Shown in pieces: positions 41,958-49,379 of a DNA stretch of 64,000 bases (position 1 is its first letter; every line of letters begins with the position of its first letter). Both the position numbers and the translations under genes were made by a program. The notes below the pieces were generated by a model. It made no database searches and was not told the DNA's origin. It was given only the letters and a program-made list of their open reading frames with translations. Origin of the DNA: Candidatus Eiseniibacteriota bacterium (GTDB lineage: Bacteria; Eisenbacteria; RBG-16-71-46); contig JACRIW010000048.1 of assembly GCA_016215625.1 (NCBI GenBank), forward strand, positions 1-64,000. The letters run 5' to 3'.

Positions 41958-42968
41958 TCACTCCTTCCGGCGCGCGTCCTCGCTCTCGCTGCGGAGGTCG
42001 CGCGTCATCAACGTCCGGATCGCCTCGCGAGGGTCCCTTCCCTCCAGCGCGATCGCGCACACCTGCTCGGTGATGGGCAGCTCCACCCCTCGCTCGGCCC
42101 CAAGGTCGCGCGCCGCGCGGGCGGTGTTCACGCCCTCGGCGACCATCACCATGCCGCCGAGAACCTGCTCCAGCGTTTCACCCTTGCCCAGCCGTTCGCC
42201 GACGTGGCGATTGCGGCTGTGGCGGCTCATCGCCGTGGCGATGAGGTCACCCATGCCCGTGAGCCCCGAGAACGTCTCGCGGCGGCCGCCCATCGCCATG
42301 CCGAGCCGGCTGATCTCGGCCAGCCCGCGCGTGAGCAACGCGCCCTTCGTGTTGTCCCCGTAGCCCAGCCCGTCGCAGACCCCGGCGGCGATCGCCATCA
42401 CGTTCTTCAGCGCTCCGCCGTACTCGCAGCCGACGACGTCGTCGTTCGTGTACACCCGCAACCTCGGCGTGGCGCACAGCACCTGCACCGCCTTCGCGCG
42501 CGATTCGTCCGCGCACGCGGCCACGATGCTGGTGGGAATGCCCACGGCCACTTCCTCGGCATGACTCGGTCCCGTGAAGGCGACCGGCGCCGGGTCCCCG
42601 AGCGCTTCGCCGAGCACTTCGGACATCCGCTTCAACGTACCGAGCTCGAGGCCCTTGCTGGCGCAGACCGGGATGGCCGAGGCCCCCAGTTCGCGGATCC
42701 GCCCGGCGACCGAACGCACCGCTTGCGAAGGCACGACGTAGAAGTGGAAGTCCGCCCCGGCGAGGGCGGTTTCGAGTTCCGGCTGAACCTTAATGCTCTC
42801 CGGTAGCGAGATGCCAGCCAAAAACTTGGAGTTCTGGCGGGTGGTGGCCATCTCGTCGAGCTGGGCGAGGTCGTTGCCCCAGATCCGGACGTCGTGACCG
42901 GCTCCCGCGAGGTGGATCGCGATGGTCGTACCCCACGAGCCCGCACCCAGGACCGCGACCGTGCTCAT
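41958..42968 (-). CDS. gpsA: NAD(P)-dependent glycerol-3-phosphate dehydrogenase
   Basis: The 336-residue enzyme makes sn-glycerol 3-phosphate from dihydroxyacetone phosphate for phospholipid synthesis. The Rossmann motif is VAVLGAGSWGTTIAIHLA. The substrate/catalytic block GALKNVMAIAAGVCDGLGYGDN includes the catalytic Lys. The C-terminal domain is helical. It overlaps plsY by 4 bases (ATGA), so the enzyme that makes G3P and the enzyme that first acylates it are made together. Confidence 0.97.
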   Translation of the reverse strand: MSTVAVLGAGSWGTTIAIHLAGAGHDVRIWGNDLAQLDEMATTRQNSKFLAGISLPESIKVQPELETALAGADFHFYVVPSQAVRSVAGRIRELGASAIPVCASKGLELGTLKRMSEVLGEALGDPAPVAFTGPSHAEEVAVGIPTSIVAACADESRAKAVQVLCATPRLRVYTNDDVVGCEYGGALKNVMAIAAGVCDGLGYGDNTKGALLTRGLAEISRLGMAMGGRRETFSGLTGMGDLIATAMSRHSRNRHVGERLGKGETLEQVLGGMVMVAEGVNTARAARDLGAERGVELPITEQVCAIALEGRDPREAIRTLMTRDLRSESEDARRKE

Positions 42969-43606
42969 GACTTGGCCCTCCTGAAGGCGAAGCGGTTCTC
43001 CTTCCCCTGCAGCAGCCGCGCGATGTTGTCCTTGTGCCGGACGATCACGACGACGGCGAGGAGCGCCCCCAGCATGACGCTCGGGTTCGACCAGCCGCCC
43101 GGGCTGAACTTCCAGAGCGCGATCGTGAACGCCACCGCCCCGAGCATCGAGCCCAGCGACACGAACCTCGTGGCGAGGAGCGTCACGAGGAAGACCGCGA
43201 GGAAGACGCCGAAGGACGGCGGCGACAGCGCGAGCAGCACGCCCACCGTGGTGGCGACACCTTTGCCGCCCTTGAAGCCGGCGAGAAAGGTCCAGACGTG
43301 GCCCGCGACGGCCGCGAACGCGACGGCGACCTTGCACCACTCGGGCCCGCCCGGGAACGCGGCGGCGAAGGGCGCGGCCGGCACGAGGAACACGGGCACG
43401 GCGCCTTTGGCGATGTCGAGCAGGAGCGTCGCGACCCCGATCCCGGGTCCGAGCGAGCGGTAGACGTTCGTGGCGCCGAGATTGCCCGACCCCATGGTGC
43501 GCACGTCCACGCCCTTGAACCACTTCCCGAGCCACAGCCCCCAGGGCAGCGAACCACTCACGTATCCGGCGGCCAGCGCCGCCACCAGCGCGATCATCGC
43601 GGGCAT
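42965..43606 (-). CDS. plsY: Glycerol-3-phosphate acyltransferase PlsY
   Basis: The 213-residue inner-membrane enzyme transfers acyl groups from acyl-phosphate to glycerol 3-phosphate. It has about five membrane segments. Conserved motifs are GSLPWGLWLGKWFKGVDVRTMGSGNLGATN-type (in segments) and HVWTFLAGFKGGKGVATTVG. It starts 3 bases before the end of der and overlaps gpsA, giving a der-plsY-gpsA-merR group. Confidence 0.97.
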   Translation of the reverse strand: MPAMIALVAALAAGYVSGSLPWGLWLGKWFKGVDVRTMGSGNLGATNVYRSLGPGIGVATLLLDIAKGAVPVFLVPAAPFAAAFPGGPEWCKVAVAFAAVAGHVWTFLAGFKGGKGVATTVGVLLALSPPSFGVFLAVFLVTLLATRFVSLGSMLGAVAFTIALWKFSPGGWSNPSVMLGALLAVVVIVRHKDNIARLLQGKENRFAFRRAKS

Positions 43607-43608
43607 GC

Positions 43609-44919
43609 CTACTCGCTCTTCTTCACCTTGAACCGGAGCGGCGTGCCCTTGAACCCGAAATGCTCCGTGAAGTTGCCCCACAGGTAACGGCGGTAGTTCT
43701 CGTTGAGCCGTGAGGGCGCGTTCACGAAGAACGTGAAGGTGGGCGGCCGGATTCCCGTCTGGGTGACGTAGTAGATCTTGGGCGCGCGGCCTTCCGAGTT
43801 GCTCGGCACCGCACGGCGGCGCTGCACCTCGGCGAGCCAGTCGTTGAGCTTGCCGGTCGAAATGCGCCGGGTGTTCTCCTCGGCCCGCTGCGCGATGTAT
43901 TCGGGCAGCTTGACGAGGTGGATGCGTTCCGTCGCGGAGACCGGGTGCGCAGGCAGGTCGGCGAGCGTCGGGAAGCGCCGCTCGCGCTCCTTCTGCACTT
44001 CCTTCCACGCCTGCTCGCGGTCCTCGACGAGGTCCCACTTGTTGTACAGCACGAGCACCGCGCAGCCGGCGTCGAGCGCGTGGTGCGCGAGGCGGGCTTC
44101 CTGCTTCTGGAATCCTTCCTTCGTGTCCACGACGAGGACCGCGACGTCCGCGCGTTCGAGCGCGTGCAGCGCGCGCATCGTCGCATAGAACTCGGCCTGG
44201 TCCTCGAACTCCGCCTGACGGCGGATGCCGGCCGTGTCCACGAGCACGAACTTGCCGTGCGGCGTGTTCCACGGCGCGTCGATCGCGTCCACGGTCGTGC
44301 CGGCGCGCGGCTCGACGAGCACGCGTTCTTCGCCCAGGAGCGCGTTCACGAGGGACGACTTGCCCACGTTCGGACGGCCCACGATGGCGACGCGCGCGTC
44401 GGGCTTCTCCTCGGGCTCGGCGTCCTCGGGCAGCATCGCGAGCGTGGCGTCGAGCATGTCCCCGATGCCGAAACCGCCTTCGGCGGCGATCGCCATCGGT
44501 TCTCCGAGACCGAGCGAATGGAACTCGTGCACGATCGTGTCGCCGGGCTTGTCGACCTTGTTCACGATCACCCGCGTCGGCCGGCCCATGCGCCGCAGCT
44601 GCGTCGCGATCGCCTGGTCGAGGTCGGTGACGCCGGTGTGCGCGTCCACGACGAAGAGGATCGCGTCCGCGAGCCCGATGGCCATCTCGGCCTGGCGGCG
44701 GATGTCGGCGTCACGCCCCTCGGAGGAAGCCGGCAGGAAACCGCCGGTGTCCACGAGGACGAACGGCCGCGTGAGCCATTCCGTGCGCACCGCGTTGCGG
44801 TCGCGCGTGACCCCGGGACGGTCGTGCGTGACGGCGCGACGCTCCCCGATCACTCGGTTGAAGAGCGTGGACTTGCCGACGTTCGGGCGGCCGATGATGG
44901 CGACGACGGGAGCGGACAT
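43609..44919 (-). CDS. der: Ribosome-assembly GTPase Der (EngA)
   Basis: The 436-residue protein contains two consecutive GTPase domains and a C-terminal KH-like domain. The Walker A motifs are GRPNVGKSTLF (about 10-20) and GRPNVGKSSLV (about 185-195), with G2-G5 motifs such as DRPGVTRDR, NKVDKPGD, DTAGIRRQ and YNKWDLV. Der is required for 50S assembly. The ATG at 44919 was chosen because the MSAPVVAIIGRPN start matches the family; the frame is open 26 codons further upstream. Confidence 0.97.
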   Translation of the reverse strand: MSAPVVAIIGRPNVGKSTLFNRVIGERRAVTHDRPGVTRDRNAVRTEWLTRPFVLVDTGGFLPASSEGRDADIRRQAEMAIGLADAILFVVDAHTGVTDLDQAIATQLRRMGRPTRVIVNKVDKPGDTIVHEFHSLGLGEPMAIAAEGGFGIGDMLDATLAMLPEDAEPEEKPDARVAIVGRPNVGKSSLVNALLGEERVLVEPRAGTTVDAIDAPWNTPHGKFVLVDTAGIRRQAEFEDQAEFYATMRALHALERADVAVLVVDTKEGFQKQEARLAHHALDAGCAVLVLYNKWDLVEDREQAWKEVQKERERRFPTLADLPAHPVSATERIHLVKLPEYIAQRAEENTRRISTGKLNDWLAEVQRRRAVPSNSEGRAPKIYYVTQTGIRPPTFTFFVNAPSRLNENYRRYLWGNFTEHFGFKGTPLRFKVKKSE

Positions 44920-44998
44920 GCGCACTCGGGGAATGGGGCGAAAACAGGACGGCGCGCCGCCAGTGAGTGGGCCGACGCGCCGGAGGTCCTGGAACACA

Positions 44999-45074
44999 TG
45001 GAGCGGGCAACGGGGTTCGAACCCGCGACCTCAAGCTTGGGAAGCTCGCGCTCTACCAACTGAGCTATGCCCGC
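44999..45074 (-). tRNA. tRNA-Gly (anticodon CCC)
   Basis: The 76-base cloverleaf has acceptor stem GCGGGCA/TGCCCGC, D-arm GCTC/GAGC, anticodon loop TTCCCAA, a T-arm with GGTTCGAACCC and an encoded CCA. Anticodon CCC reads GGG. It lies between miaA and der, behind its own promoter. Confidence 0.96.
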
Positions 45075-45100
45075 GAAGGTGCCGTATCAAGCGTCGGCGC

Positions 45101-45129
45101 AAGATAGGGACGGCTCCGGGGGGTGTCAA
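45101..45129 (-). promoter_or_regulatory. Strong sigma-70 promoter of tRNA-Gly
   Basis: On the minus strand TTGACA (45124-45129) and TATCTT (45101-45106) are 17 bases apart. The -35 overlaps the stop codon of miaA. The predicted start is about 20 bases before the tRNA. Confidence 0.8.
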
Positions 45130-46070
45130 ACCCCGGCCGGGAAGAGCGCCGCGCGGGCCGCCGCGAGCAGCGCCGCGAAGTCCGGGCCGCCGGCGACGCG
45201 GGTGGCGGCGAGCTGGTGGCGGAACCACGTGCGCTGGCGCTTGGCCATGGACCGCGTCCGGTCGTTCATGACCGCTTCCCCCTCGCTCCGGCTCATCCGG
45301 CCCTCGAGGATCGCGAGTGCTTCGTCGTACCCGATCGCCTTCAGCGCGACGAGGGCATCGCGCCGGCCCGCATCGACCAGCGCCCGTGTCTCCTCGAGCA
45401 GGCCGGCCGCGAACATCGCCCGGGAGCGAACCGCGATCCGCTCCGCGAGCGCCTCCGCGTCCACTTCGACCTCGATCACGCGAAAGGTGGCGGAGAGTCC
45501 CGCGCGCGTTTCCTGCGCGTGCCACCAGGACAGCGGCCTGCCGCTCGCCTCGTGCACTTCGAGCGCGCGCGTGATGCGCTGGCGGTCGCGTGGCGCGAGC
45601 CGCGCAGCCGTCACGGGATCGACGGCCGCCAGCCGCTCGTGCAGAGCCTCGGGACCGGAAGCTTCGAGTTCCGCGCGCAGCCGCAGGCGCACGCCCTCGT
45701 CGTGCGGCGGCTCCGCGTGCAGCCCTTCGATCAGCGCCCGCAGGTAGAGCCCCGAACCGCCGACGAGCACGGGCGTGACGCCGCGCGCGAAGAGTCGCTC
45801 GCAGGCGTCCGACGCCGCGCGTGCGTACCATCCGGCGCTCGGCTTGTCCCCGAGCGAGAGCGCGTCGAACAGGTGGTGGGGACGCGCGGCGCGCTCCGCG
45901 GCCGTGGGCTTGCCCGTGCCGACGTCGAGTTCGCGGAACACCTGGCGAGCGTCCGCGCACACGACCTCGCCGCCGCACTCGGCGGCCAGCGCGGCGCCGA
46001 GATCGGTCTTGCCGGTGGCGGTGGCGCCGGCGATCACGACGACGGTCCGCGGCGGCACGGCGGCGCTCAT
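45126..46070 (-). CDS. miaA: tRNA dimethylallyltransferase MiaA
   Basis: The 314-residue enzyme adds a dimethylallyl group to A37 of tRNAs reading codons starting with U. The P-loop is IAGATATGKTDL, with the conserved DARQVFRELDVGTGKP and HHLFD blocks and the tRNA-binding region around LVGGSGLYLRALIEG. The start overlaps the mutL stop (ATGA). It is followed by tRNA-Gly. Confidence 0.97.
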   Translation of the reverse strand: MSAAVPPRTVVVIAGATATGKTDLGAALAAECGGEVVCADARQVFRELDVGTGKPTAAERAARPHHLFDALSLGDKPSAGWYARAASDACERLFARGVTPVLVGGSGLYLRALIEGLHAEPPHDEGVRLRLRAELEASGPEALHERLAAVDPVTAARLAPRDRQRITRALEVHEASGRPLSWWHAQETRAGLSATFRVIEVEVDAEALAERIAVRSRAMFAAGLLEETRALVDAGRRDALVALKAIGYDEALAILEGRMSRSEGEAVMNDRTRSMAKRQRTWFRHQLAATRVAGGPDFAALLAAARAALFPAGV

Positions 46071-47827
46071 GACCGGCCGAAGCGGCGGTGCAGTTCCTCG
46101 AGGTCGAGTCGCACGAACGTCGGCCGGCCGTGCGGGTCGCCGTGCGGGCGCGACGTCGCGAAGAGCTTGTCCACGAGCGCGCGCATCTCCTCGCGCGAGA
46201 GCGTGTCCCCCGCGCGCCACGCCGCGTGGCAGGCGTGCGAGCACGCGAGCCTTTCGACGAGCGAGTCCTGGGCGGTGGGCACTCCCTCGCCGATGCCGTC
46301 GAGCACGTCCTGCAGGAGCTGCCCCGGGTTTTCGACGCGCAGCCCGGAAGGCACGCCGTTGATCACCACGGTCGGGGCGCTGAGCGGGGAAAGATCCCAG
46401 CCGAGCTGGCGCAGGTGCGGTCCCACCTCGAGCAGCAGTTCGAACTGCGCGCGCGTGAGGTCCACGAGCACCGGGAACAGCAGTCCCTGCGCCGTGCCCT
46501 GCGTGCCCTCCAGCCGCGCGCGCGCCTCCTCGTACAGGATGCGTTCGTGCGCCGCGTGCTGGTCCACGATCACGAGCCCGCCGCGCACCGGCGCGAGGAT
46601 GTACGTGCGGTGCAGCTGCCAGAGTTCGGGTTCCGGCGCGGCCGGGCGCGGGGCGGGCGCGGGCGTGGCCCCCTCGCCGTGCGCCGCCGCCGGCGACGGT
46701 TCGGACGCCGGTGAGGCCGGCAGCGCGAGCCCGAGCTGCGACTCGTCCACGACGGGCTGCTCGCGCACGCGTTCGGCCCACGCGGGCAGCGCTTCGTCGC
46801 CGCCCTGGCGCCCGGGCACCACGGTGAACGGCGGGTAGATGCGCGTGAGCGGCTGCGCCGCCGTGCCCGCGACGAACGAGAAGACCGTGTCGTCGTCCGC
46901 GAAGCGCACCTCGCGCTTCGTCGGGTGCACGTTGACGTCGAGCCGGTCGGCGGGCACGTCGAGCCACACGACCGCGCTCGGGAACCGTCCGCCCGGAAGC
47001 AGGTTGCCGTACGCGTGGCGGAGCGCCTGCGAGAGCGCCGGGCTCTGCACCCAGCGGCTGTTCACGAGGAACACCTGGCCCTCGCGCGTCGAGCGCGCGT
47101 GCTCGGGCAGCCCGAGCAGCATCGAGAGCCGCATGCCCGCGCGTTCCCCGTGCGCCTCGAGCAGCTGCTCGGCGTGACGCTGTCCCCAGATCTGCGCCGC
47201 GCGCTCGCGCTGCGACGCGACCGCGGCCCAGTCGAAACGTTCCTTCTGGTCCACGACGAGACGGAAAGCCGTCGTCGGGAGCGACAGGGCGTAGCTCTCG
47301 ATCATGCGGATCGCGGCGCGCAGCTCGCCACCGGGCGAGTGCAGGAACTTGCGGCGCGCGGGCGTGTTGAAGAACAGGTCGCGCACCTCGACGGTGGTGC
47401 CGAACGCGCGCGCGGCCGCGCCCTTCTCGCGCAGCTCCCCGCCCTCGACCGCGACGAACGTGGCGGCTTCCTCGCCCGCGGGCCGCGACGTGATGCGCAT
47501 GCGGCTCACGGCGGCGATGCTCGGCAGCGCCTCGCCGCGGAAACCCAGCGTCGCGAGCAGGTCGAGGTCGTCGAGCGATTTCAGCTTGCTCGTGGCATGC
47601 CGCTCGAGCGCCAGCTCGAGATCGCCGGGCGCGATCCCTCCCCCGTCGTCCGCGACCAGGAAGCCGTGATCGAGCGCCTTGTCCACGCGCACTTCGACGG
47701 CGTGCGCCCCGGCGTCGAGCGCGTTCTCGAGCACTTCCTTGAGTGCCGAGAGCGGACGTTCGATCACTTCGCCGGCGGCGATGCGCGAGGCGGTCTCGGG
47801 AGAAAGGCGCAGGATGGGACGAGCCAA
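46067..47827 (-). CDS. mutL: DNA mismatch repair protein MutL
   Basis: The 586-residue protein has the GHKL ATPase in the N-terminal part (IAAGEVIERPLSALKEVLENALDAGA in segments, DDGGGI, GFRGEALPSI) and the endonuclease motif DQHAAHERILYEE (D-Q-H-A-x2-E-x4-E) in the C-terminal domain. The second motif means that it nicks DNA itself, as in bacteria lacking MutH. The start is a TTG at 47827: it gives the usual short leader before LRLSPETASRIAAGE and has GGAGG just upstream. It overlaps miaA by 4 bases. Confidence 0.95.
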   Translation of the reverse strand: MARPILRLSPETASRIAAGEVIERPLSALKEVLENALDAGAHAVEVRVDKALDHGFLVADDGGGIAPGDLELALERHATSKLKSLDDLDLLATLGFRGEALPSIAAVSRMRITSRPAGEEAATFVAVEGGELREKGAAARAFGTTVEVRDLFFNTPARRKFLHSPGGELRAAIRMIESYALSLPTTAFRLVVDQKERFDWAAVASQRERAAQIWGQRHAEQLLEAHGERAGMRLSMLLGLPEHARSTREGQVFLVNSRWVQSPALSQALRHAYGNLLPGGRFPSAVVWLDVPADRLDVNVHPTKREVRFADDDTVFSFVAGTAAQPLTRIYPPFTVVPGRQGGDEALPAWAERVREQPVVDESQLGLALPASPASEPSPAAAHGEGATPAPAPRPAAPEPELWQLHRTYILAPVRGGLVIVDQHAAHERILYEEARARLEGTQGTAQGLLFPVLVDLTRAQFELLLEVGPHLRQLGWDLSPLSAPTVVINGVPSGLRVENPGQLLQDVLDGIGEGVPTAQDSLVERLACSHACHAAWRAGDTLSREEMRALVDKLFATSRPHGDPHGRPTFVRLDLEELHRRFGRS

Positions 47828-47868
47828 CGGGCCTCCGGCGGAAGGAACGGCAGGTGCGGGAACCGGCA

Positions 47869-47898
47869 CCAATACCCTTCGCCTCGGCGGGCGGTCAA
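47869..47898 (-). promoter_or_regulatory. Candidate promoter of mutL-miaA
   Basis: On the minus strand TTGACC (47893-47898) and TATTGG (47869-47874) are 18 bases apart, about 40 bases before the TTG start at 47827. An alternative TTG at 47872 would lie inside this -10 and is therefore unlikely as a start. Confidence 0.5.
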
Positions 47899-47929
47899 GC
47901 GCGCACGAAAACGCCCCGTGCGTGCGCGC

Positions 47930-49258
47930 TCAGCTCAGCCAGTCGTGCGCGGCGGCGAGGAACGCGTCGGCGTCTTCGGGGCCCGCCATCGTCACGCAGT
48001 GGTCCACGATCGCGGGGGCCGGAGTGCTCGGGCCGTTCTCGCGCCAGACGCGGTCCCAGAGCTGCAGCAGCCGGCGTCGCAGGTGCGAGAACCCGTCCGC
48101 CTGGCCGGCGGTGAGCAGCAGCAGGCTGGAGCCCTTCCCGCGCATGAGGCAGTCCGTGTCGCGAACCTGCGCGGGGAACTGCTCGAACAACGCCTGCAGC
48201 GCGACGGGATGATCGGGGAACTCGATCCGGTGCAGCTCGAAGCGCATCCGGTCGTGACGATTGCGCTCGAGCGCGAGCTCGATGCGCTTGCGGAACTCGG
48301 GCGCGTCGAGCCACCCGGACTCGCGCAGCGGCGTGTACGGGAAGGATGTGCCCGCACGCTCGCGGTCCTCCTCGTCCCACGTGTTTCGCAGGTCCTCGAC
48401 CATGCTCTGCCACTGGCCCATGCCCTGCGGCGATTCGATCGCGGCCACGGCGAGCACGCCGCGGCGCTGGGTCGTGCGGAACGGCCACGCGCCCCAGGTG
48501 CGGCCCTTGCCGGGCTCGGAGAGCCGCGTCACGACCTGGGGCGTGCCCAATTCGCTCGCGAGGTCCACGAGCCCCTTGAGCAGCTTGTCCTCGGGACCGA
48601 CCTGCGCGACGAGCTGGAGCGGCCCCGTGTCCCCCGCGTGCAGTTCGGCGGTGTTCGCGCCAGAAGCGCCCACGAGTTCCTTGAGCGCGCTCTCCAGCCG
48701 GGCCCGCGATTCGGGCGAAGGGAAATCCTCGAGCGAACTCACCCGCCAGTGCGGCTGCGCGGGTTCCGGTACGGGCGCGGGCGCGACCGGCGCGTCGGCG
48801 CCGAGATCGGGCAGCGCCTGCTCGAGCAGCGCGTCGTAGTCGCCGCCGCCGAGCGTGTGCTCGAGCGTCGCCGCATGCAGCGCGAGTGGTGCCTCGATCG
48901 CCGGGGACTCGTCCGCCGACTCCGCCGTGCCCTGCATGAACTCCTGCAGCGTCTGGCACGGCGTGCCGAGCGCGAGCAGCAGGCTCTCGAGCTGGGTGCG
49001 GCGCGAGCTGCGTTCGCCCACGATCGCGAGGTCGAAGATCTCGCGTGTCAGGTCGGCGAGGTCGAGCGTGCGCGGCAGGCCGCAGAGCTCGGCCACGCGT
49101 ACGCCGGGGTCGTGCACACGCTCACCCGCCACCAGGCGCACCGAGACGCCGGGTCGCTTGAGCAGTTCGGGCAGCAGGTCCGCGTCCTGCCAGTCGAAGT
49201 CGATGAGTACGACTCGACGGGGCATGTCGTGCGCGTGCTCCGGGGTTGGGGTCGCCAT
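47930..49258 (-). CDS. Protein of unknown function, possibly GAF/GGDEF-related
   Basis: The approximately 442-residue soluble protein is not recognised. The first 110 residues look like an alpha/beta segment (RRVVLIDFDWQDADLLPELL) with a response-regulator or nucleotide-binding flavour. A Pro/Ala-rich linker (150-165) follows. About 185-310 read as a GAF-like sheet and 320-440 as a degenerate nucleotide cyclase-like fold (RKRIELALERNRHDRMRFELHRIEF) without GGDEF or EAL residues. The start could be the ATG at 49258 or one at 49225. It stands alone between mutL and the PpiD-like gene. A degenerate signalling protein is a guess. Confidence 0.7.
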   Translation of the reverse strand: MATPTPEHAHDMPRRVVLIDFDWQDADLLPELLKRPGVSVRLVAGERVHDPGVRVAELCGLPRTLDLADLTREIFDLAIVGERSSRRTQLESLLLALGTPCQTLQEFMQGTAESADESPAIEAPLALHAATLEHTLGGGDYDALLEQALPDLGADAPVAPAPVPEPAQPHWRVSSLEDFPSPESRARLESALKELVGASGANTAELHAGDTGPLQLVAQVGPEDKLLKGLVDLASELGTPQVVTRLSEPGKGRTWGAWPFRTTQRRGVLAVAAIESPQGMGQWQSMVEDLRNTWDEEDRERAGTSFPYTPLRESGWLDAPEFRKRIELALERNRHDRMRFELHRIEFPDHPVALQALFEQFPAQVRDTDCLMRGKGSSLLLLTAGQADGFSHLRRRLLQLWDRVWRENGPSTPAPAIVDHCVTMAGPEDADAFLAAAHDWLS

Positions 49259-49379
49259 GGTCGGGGGATCGCTCCGGTGGGTGGCCGCTGGGTCACCCCG
49301 ACTATCGGCCGGCCGGGGGCCGGACGTGAGTCCGACGTCGCGGGGCGGCCACCCGAGGGCGCCGCCCCGCGCGCGGAGA

